NCBI GenBank assembly: GCA_021029095.1
Contig: JAJOHG010000045.1
Coordinates: 204,351-268,350, forward strand
Reading direction: 5' to 3'
From: Phellopilus nigrolimitatus
Lineage: Eukaryota > Basidiomycota > Agaricomycetes > Hymenochaetales > Hymenochaetaceae
Length of the DNA stretch: 64,000 nt
Part shown: one piece after another, positions 57,850 through 64,000 of the stretch
Position numbering within the stretch: the stretch's first letter is position 1
Layout of the letters: each line of letters starts with the position of its first letter
Position numbers and translations under genes: made by a program
The notes under the pieces: generated by a model
Told to the model about the DNA's origin: nothing
The model's database searches: none
Seen by the model: the letters and a program-made list of their open reading frames with translations, nothing else

Positions 57850-58014
57850 GTCGTGCGCGTGCGCGGCGTGGAAGAGCGAAGACTGTAGATTCACAAATAA
57901 TCAGTATATTGTACCAACAATTCACGAAGAAACAATGCAACGTACGGAATCAACCTCCAAGTCCCACTGCCGACCCTGCACCTCTTTCCTTCGAAGTCCT
58001 TTTCGCACTCGCCG
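57850..58014. other. Short intergenic or intron region
   Basis: An acceptor-like CCTTCAG borders the MUB1 exon at 57840. The AT-rich sequence beyond it has no recognisable MUB1 N-terminal exon. Confidence 0.35.
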
Positions 58015-59170
58015 TTAAGCAGCTCCTCCGGCCCGCGGCCGCTCCTGCTCCTGTGGCTGCATTTCGCGTACATGACGCCCGCAGCGAACATCGAGAGCCT
58101 CGTGGCGGATGGCGGTGGGGAAGCGGAAGCGTGTGGAAAGACGCGCTCTGTTGGGAGCTTTACCACAGGTGACCCAATCCTTGTCCGTGTCCGTGTCCGG
58201 GAGCCAGATAGAGTATAGAGTGCGCCTCAGACGTGAGGTGCTGACAGAGCGCGGGAGTATCGCTCGCAGGGAAGTGGATGACGCAGGTGGCGCGGGATGT
58301 GTGCTTGGTCCGGTGAGCATGCTACTTCCGGAGGACGGAGCGCCGATGGCGTGCGGCAGAGGAAGGGAAGGCAGGGTGAGAGTTTCGTCGTCGTTCGTGC
58401 TGAAAATGCGGGCTCTCGAAAGATGAGGCGGTCGGGTCACTGGGATGGGAGCGTGCGACGCCGTCGAGGAGGGGCGCAAAAGCGGTGCGCGCGTCGGCGG
58501 AACGAGGGAGCCCGCGTGTTCGTACCGTTCGACCTTGGTGAATTGCGCGCACAGAGACTGCAGCGACTCAGCGAGGTCGGCATGAGAACTGTGCGGCATA
58601 CATTCAGCAAGTTGAAAGAAAGAAGAAAATCTGCTGCTTACCGCTCAGCGCGCTCCGCGCGTGCCTCAGCGTCGAGGACGACCTTCGCGGCACTCTCGAG
58701 CGCTTTGGGCTCCGCTTTCATGTCATTCTCCCTTTCCCTCTCTCCATTGACCTTCTCTCCGTCCACATTTGGGTCAGGAGAAGCGCGAGAAGGCAGGCCT
58801 TGGACCGACGCCAGAAGGTGCTCGGCGCGAGTGGCGCGGCCCTGCGCGACGGTGAGCTCGCGACAGCGTGCGTCCGCGTCTGCAAGCGCGGAGGAAAGAA
58901 AGGGAGCCTGGGCAGCGGTAAGTTGGGCGGCATGGTTGAGGAACGGGGACGAAGTTGAGCTTGAATGCAAGGGCTTGGGAGAGGCGGAGGAGCCGGGGCT
59001 ACCGGCGACGGCGAACGCTGTTGAGGTGGGTAAAGCCGTGTGCGAGAACGTCGGAGGCGGGGACGCTAGAGACGGCCTGGCGCTGCATCTGCAGTTGCTG
59101 TTGTTGATGTGCGGCAAGCCCGATCGCCTTGCGTTCCTGCATGGCCCGCATTTGCTGCATCTGGCTTAAA
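58015..59170 (-). CDS. Uncharacterised coiled-coil protein
   Basis: The minus-strand exon from about 59060 to 58638 reads FLNHAAQLTAAQAPFLSSAL and ends AKVVLDAEARAERAER. After an intron a further exon (58599 to about 58015) reads HADLAESLQSLCAQFTKVER, then a Ser/Pro-rich part and RLRRTLYSIWLPD. Upstream, in another frame, is a Gln-rich stretch (MQQMRAMQERKAIGLAAHQQ). Heptad-like Ala/Leu/Glu spacing suggests coiled coils. The joint between the Gln-rich frame and the coiled-coil frame is not resolved, and no family is recognised. Confidence 0.45.
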
Positions 59171-59210
59171 CTACTCGTGTCTGTACTACAGACACGAGCT
59201 TCTAAGCCAG
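59161..59210. repeat. 50-base palindrome related to the Helitron intron hairpins
   Basis: Outer arms CTGGCTTA and TAAGCCAG; inner arms CTCGTGTCTGTA and TACAGACACGAG around a single C. The core TCTGTA-N-TACAGA is the same as in the two Helitron introns. Confidence 0.8.
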
Positions 59211-59880
59211 CTTTCTTCTTCTTCTTCTTCCCGGTTGAGGATGTGCGGTCGGCCGGCGAACATAAGGGAGGGTGGCGGCGAGGACGAGGGAGGGTGGCGG
59301 CGAGGACATCGGAGGGTGGCGGCGAGGACGAGAGCGGCAGCGGGGACAAAGGAAGAGGGCAGCGGTGTGAACGACGAGGGTGAGGTGATGGCAGCGGCGG
59401 CGGCGACGATGACGATGACAAGAGGATGGTGGTGAAGAAGAAGAAAGGACTTAGACGATTTCGAAGCCCGAGGCTCAAATTTGCTGTCACCTAAGCAGTG
59501 CCCAGTCGGTCAGCTTTTACATATCATTCAGTCACGTATATGCACAAAAAAATTACATGGATATATAGCTTAGACGTGGACCTTCATAATAAAAAATAAA
59601 TCAAGCTTTTATATGCAGAGGGAAAAATAAGAAATGTTAGATACGAACCGGAAGGCTCACGAGGAATTGTGTGACGCGTGGCGATGCCGTGTGGCAGTGA
59701 ACCACCCCCATTATAAGGCATACGTTCCCACACTTTTTGTACACTTTTCGGCCACTTTGTACACTTTTTTGTAATGGTGACCGTGACATACATGCACAGC
59801 CACTGGGGGTGAAAACGTAGGAGTGGAAAGGACGATCCCTTCCTTACGTCAGGAATCGTAACTCAATTCAACAAATCACT
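59211..59880. other. Intergenic, low-complexity
   Basis: GAGGGTGGCGGCGAGGACG repeats near 59269-59330 and a CTT repeat at 59217-59230. Two TGTACACTTTT repeats near 59735-59770. No gene supported. Confidence 0.4.
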
Positions 59881-60179
59881 TTTTATGGACGGCGATCGCG
59901 TCTGCGAGCTGACCAAGCTCTGTAGTGAGCTTCAAAGCCGACATGAATCGCTCAACTTTGAGCTTCCCTGATAGGCGAAACGGCCTCTCAGCAGCTCATC
60001 TACGACAGGCTCATGTTAGTATCGGAGGACCGCCACGACGATATTTCCTCAATACCTTTCTCGAAGTGCGATGTGTCAGATATTCTTTCCTTCGCTGGGC
60101 GCTGTGAAACCTCGCGTTGTCAGCTTTGCATATATGTCGGATGGTGCCAGTGCTGCGCAGCGTGAATTCGATAGCGAGA

Positions 60180-60434
60180 GAAACCAGGTTTGTCGTAGGT
60201 TCTCTGGTCATGACCGACATGAACGCGTTTTCCCGAGCTTCGGAATTTCAAATCCATCCTCGAGCATTCTTAAGGCCGTCATAACCACACACACATTGAA
60301 TTCTCAGGAAGCCAAGTTTGTCGTAGGTTCTCTGGTCATGGCCGAAAGGAACGCGTTCTACTGAGCCTTTGACAATCAATCCCGCTCTCGAGCATTCTTA
60401 AAGCCGTCAGTAACCACTCACATGAATTGAATTC
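60180..60434 (+). promoter_or_regulatory. Tandemly duplicated block upstream of the P450
   Basis: 60180-60303 recurs at 60308-60434: both copies contain TTGTCGTAGGTTCTCTGGTC, GAACGCGTT, CTCGAGCATTCTTAA and end with GAATTC. It lies 65-320 bases before the P450 start codon; the remaining leader is CT-rich. Confidence 0.7.
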
Positions 60435-60497
60435 GAAGACATCGCTCTCTGTGCCTTCCCCCATCACTCGTCTCTCTCAACTTCAGCTCGCTTCAAC

Positions 60498-62831
60498 ATG
60501 TCGTTGTCTTTGACTCAGGCCCTGCTGCTCTCCGTGTGTTCATACGCGCTCTGGCGCGTCGTCCGTCCATTTGTGATCAAGAGCCCTTTGGCAGACATAC
60601 CTGGCCCACCGAAGGCCTCATGGTGGAAAGGTAAACATGCATTTATCTTTGCTGAGTTGATCTAACAATGACCGCGACTGCGCTGCGTCGCGTCAGGCAA
60701 CTTCCACAAGGTTTTCGACAGAAACGGCTGGCAGTTCCATCACGATATCGTTGAGAAGTATGGCGGTGTGGTCAAGCTGTCCATGCTCTTCGGGGTAAAT
60801 TATTCGTCTTTTTCAATTCGTTTCTGGCTTTCTGACTCGTAGCACCGTCGGCGTGTTGCAGGATGAACAGCTATACGTGACGGACCCTCTCGCATTACAT
60901 CATATTGTTGTCAAGGACCAGTATATTTACGAAGAGTCGAGCTCGTACATATCGTCCGTCGGCCACCTAATCCCTCATTAAGCTAGTGGTTGAGACCTTT
61001 TCAGGACGAATTCGCTTATTTATGGCAAGGGTCTTGTCTCTACCCTTGGTATGTCTTAACACTAGAAGAGAGCTCAGGAAGCTGTGCTCACTTTTCACCC
61101 GTGTTTATAGGAGACCACCACCGGAAGCAGCGCAAGATGCTCAACCCTGTCTTTTCGTTGAAGCATATGCGGGATCTCATTCCGATTTTTTACCCCATTG
61201 CGCACGAGGCAAGCCCCTTGAATATTTTTTTCTCGTTGAGTCTGATCGAATGTTTTCCCGCGTTTACTCCAATACAGTTGCGTGATATTCTCGCTCGTCA
61301 AGTCCGCAGCGGCGCCGAGGAAATTAATGTGATGAGCTGGATGTCCCGTGCAGCCCTTGAGTACGTCGGACAAGGTGGACTAGGATATACATTCGACGCC
61401 CTCAACGAGGCCAAGACAAACACGTACAGCGAGGCGATCAAGTTACTTAGGTGACCAATCATAAACGGCTGTCCTCGTATCATAATTAAATTGTTTCTCA
61501 GCTTAACGAACTTCAGTCTGATGCTACCTCGTCAACTCCTGCCATGGGTCGACAACTTAGGGACGCCTGCGATCCGCAAGAAGATATTTGAATGGATACC
61601 GTACGATAAGTTCAAGGTCATGCGCGAGCTTGTGGGAATCATGGACGTCACTTCGAAAAACATATTCCAATCGAAGAAGAATGCATTGCTGGAAGGCGAC
61701 GAAGCCGTCAAGGGACAGGTTGGCAAGGGCAAGGATATCATGAGTATTCTACGTGAGCATCTCTTACTTGCTCTTCGACGCGCGGGACTGATATATGCAC
61801 TAGTAAGAGCCAATATGGATGCCAAAGAGGAAGATCGTCTGCCCGAGTCGGAGCTTCTCGGTCAAATGAGGTACGTGGACTTTTCTGCTGTTATCGTTTT
61901 CTCGAGCTCTGACAATGTGCGTGCAGCACCTTCATATTTGCTGGGCATGAAACGACGACGGGAGCGGTATGCCGCATCCTACACCAGCTGTCCCTTAATC
62001 CAGAGGTGCAGTCAAAACTTCGGGAGGAAGTAACGACGGCGCGCAGGGAGTACGGCGACCTTGACTATGACATGCTCATGGGACTGCCTTACCTCGACGC
62101 TGTATGCCGCGAGACGATGCGTGTTTTCCCTCCTGTTTCTCAACTAACCCGAACGTACGGGACTTTTGCGTGTGTTCATAACGCAGGGATTGATTTTCAT
62201 TGTTTGACAGGACGAGGAAGGATGTGGTCATGCCTCTGCTTTGGCCGATCAAGTCGGCCGACGGGGAGTCAGAGATAAAGGAAATCCCGCTGAAGAAGAA
62301 CACAGATGTGATCATCTCGATCATAGGAGCGAACCGGAGCAAGAAAATCTGGGGCGAGGACGCGGAGGAGTGGAAGCCTGAGCGCTGGTTGAATCCGCTG
62401 CCTGAAAGCGTGGCGAAGGCCCGTCTTCCTGGTGTGTATGCGTCGATGTGAGTTGAAATTCTGTACTTTGGGTTATATCGGCTGAAAGAAAAATTATAGG
62501 ATGACGTTTCTTGGCGGCGGTCGGGCTTGCATGTACGTTAGGAATAGCCCATTAGACGAATACGTTCTTAGCTGACCAGCATTCCAGCGGATTCAAATTT
62601 GCCGAAGTGGAGATGAGTGAGTGGTTTTAACCAACCAACCAACCGAATGGTCTCTCATACGTATATCCTTGCGGCGCAGAGATGGCCCTTTCGATTCTGC
62701 TGGAGGAGTTCGTCTTTGCCCCCGGACCAGACATCTTCTGGGCAATGAGCATGCAGGCGTCGCCTGTCCTTAAAGGCCAATCTGGATTCTATCCGCAGCT
62801 TCCTCTGAGAGTCTCGCTCGTCAGCCACTGA
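60498..62831 (+). CDS. Cytochrome P450 monooxygenase, 13 exons
   Basis: A heme-thiolate monooxygenase, anchored in the ER by the N-terminal hydrophobic segment (MSLSLTQALLLSVCSYALWR) before the proline-rich hinge (DIPGPPKASWWKG). Exons: 60498-60630, 60697-60794, 60862-60944, 61005-61048, 61111-61208, 61278-61450, 61502-61752, 61804-61870, 61927-62154, 62211-62447, 62500-62532, 62588-62616, 62680-62831. All phases agree. Helix C has HHRKQRKMLNP; the I helix has FIFAGHETTTGAV; the K helix has ETMRVFPP; then PERWLNP and the heme loop FLGGGRACIGF with the cysteine ligand. The intron after 61208 is GC-AG. The protein is about 510 residues, normal for the family, and looks functional. Substrate unknown; basidiomycete relatives include many xenobiotic and secondary-metabolite P450s. 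Confidence 0.95.
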
Positions 62832-63410
62832 TCGACTCTTACGTTATGTGTATAACTCGTGAGTGTGCTGTGTTGGAATCCGCTGCTCTTTCAGTATGCT
62901 CGGGAGGCGTAGAGAATACGGTGGGCTTAAGTCTCAACATGTAAATGTGAATGCAAATGTATTGCTTGTCATGTACCTGTACTTTGTGCTTTCAACAGGC
63001 TCAAAGAAATATAATGGCACTAACTTAACTAATACTCGCGACTAGGAATGGTATGTAAGGAAAAGCGAAAGGTAACCCCCCCCCGATAAGTATTGGGAGA
63101 AAACAGCCGAGAAGCTTGTCTCTTTTTCTTTCTTCTCGTTCCTGCTTGATGCTCAGAGAGAGGGGATAGGCGTGCAATATCATGACCTTTTTTAATTGCG
63201 TGACCAATCGCGAAAGAAATGAAAAAGCCCCCCCCCCCCCCTTTTTTTTTTCTTCTTCTGCATAAATCGACAGTTTTAATTCATTCTCAGCAGCAGACAC
63301 GAGCTTCCGCTTCGAGTATAACGCGAAACCGAAACGACTACATACAGTCTCACTAACCCACATAATCCTCCTCCCGTCCTCCCGTAGGTACACAAGCAAA
63401 GAGCAGCCCT
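62832..63410. other. Intergenic between convergent P450 and trefoil-like genes
   Basis: Carries a C run followed by a T run (about 63228-63250). No gene supported. Confidence 0.45.
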
Positions 63411-64000
63411 CTACCCGATGACAGGCACGTCGTTCTCGGAGTCGAAGTCGTCGATCTGGTCGATGGGGACGAACATCCAGCGCTGGTTCGTCGCGCTGTC
63501 GTCTGCGGCTTCGGCGGTCAGTTGCGTGCCGGACTATATATATACAACACGGTGTACATGAGGCGTAAGCATTTGACACCTTGGCATGACCGGGAGAGGG
63601 GGGACGGGGGATTAGAACGGGACTCACGGTGCTGCTGTTGAGCGTGATCGCCACGCCGCCGTCGACGATCCTGCACGCACGTATAATACATATGTAAGTA
63701 CGTGTCCTGTCTCCGACAAGACGTGGAAAAAATACACGCGTACATGTACTGCAGGGGCTCGCCCGCGACGGGCTGGAGCGTCCACGCCTCGGCGGCCGCG
63801 CTGTGGACGAGCGCGCCGTTCTGCGGCGCATGGGTTCACATTGGTTCAGATGTCCCGGTGAATAGGTATTCAATATACGCAGGGAGAACGGGGCCGCACT
63901 CACGGAGTTGCGCACGTAGCCGCCCGCGCTCGCGTTCTGCTGCACGGTCTCGAGCACGCGGATCGTGGCGATGTACCCGCCGGTCGTCGCGTCTGCCGCC
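63411..64000 (-). CDS. Beta-trefoil-like protein (ricin-B lectin or mycocypin-type inhibitor), 5' end outside window
   Basis: Minus-strand exons: 63904-64000 (running in from the right), 63744-63820, 63628-63670 and 63411-63533, with consistent phases and short introns. It reads GGYIATIRVLETVQQNASAG, then GGYVRNSNGALVHSAAAEAW, TLQPVAGEPLQYMIVDGGVA and a last exon containing NQRWMFVPIDQIDD before the stop. W-x-LQP and QRW-type motifs, short strands and small size suggest a beta-trefoil fold, as in ricin-B-type lectins or the fungal I66/cospin-type protease inhibitors. I cannot decide between these. There is no membrane segment in the visible part. Confidence 0.6.

Overview
The window looks like nuclear DNA of an agaricomycete-type basidiomycete. 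The evidence is intron-dense genes with introns of about 50-70 bases, GT-AG and at least one GC-AG boundary, a DUF6533 membrane protein family, a Helitron with a DUF6570-like N-terminus, a Ty3-type LTR element and a multi-exon P450. All calls come from reading the sequence; no database search was run.

Layout. (1) Bases 1 to about 44,500 are a repeat-rich mosaic. Parts of one ancestral unit recur: an NmrA-like gene, a spacer, a DUF6533 gene on the other strand, and a GC-rich repeat here called R. The fullest NmrA copy (3280-5069) has single-base frame breaks; 5'-truncated copies lie near 12.35, 29.4 and 34.05 kb. DUF6533 copies lie at 14.2-15.3 and 39.7-40.7 kb. R copies lie near 2.2-3.1 (inverted), 10.9-12.3, 16.6-17.1 plus 28.4-29.3, 36.2-37.6 and 42.5-43.7 kb. 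The left end (about 1.3-3.1 kb) is an inverted copy of about 42.5-44.5 kb. Inserted in the mosaic are an F-box-like gene between two small DNA elements (6.4-9.5 kb), a young 11.3-kb LTR retrotransposon (17142-28416), a broken BAR-domain gene fragment (about 30.3-30.7 kb) and an eS26 ribosomal protein pseudogene (32.5-33.2 kb).

(2) 45.06-53.52 kb: the first exon(s) of an Argonaute gene are cut off after the N-terminal domain and are followed at once by an opposing autonomous Helitron. The Helitron encodes about 2450 residues: DUF6570-like region, HUH Rep, PIF1-type helicase and a C-terminal cysteine-protease-like domain.

(3) 53.8-64 kb is ordinary gene-dense host sequence. It holds a C2H2 zinc-finger gene, a MUB1/samB-type MYND gene whose N-terminal part was not found, a coiled-coil protein of unknown function, a complete 13-exon cytochrome P450, and the 3' part of a small beta-trefoil-like gene running off the window.

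The most notable points are: the Argonaute gene truncated next to a Helitron; the LTR element, which has a canonical -1 frameshift heptamer, nearly identical LTRs, and two extra genes including an antisense Zn2Cys6-type protein; and the tandem exon-intron duplication with palindromic introns at the start of the Helitron gene.
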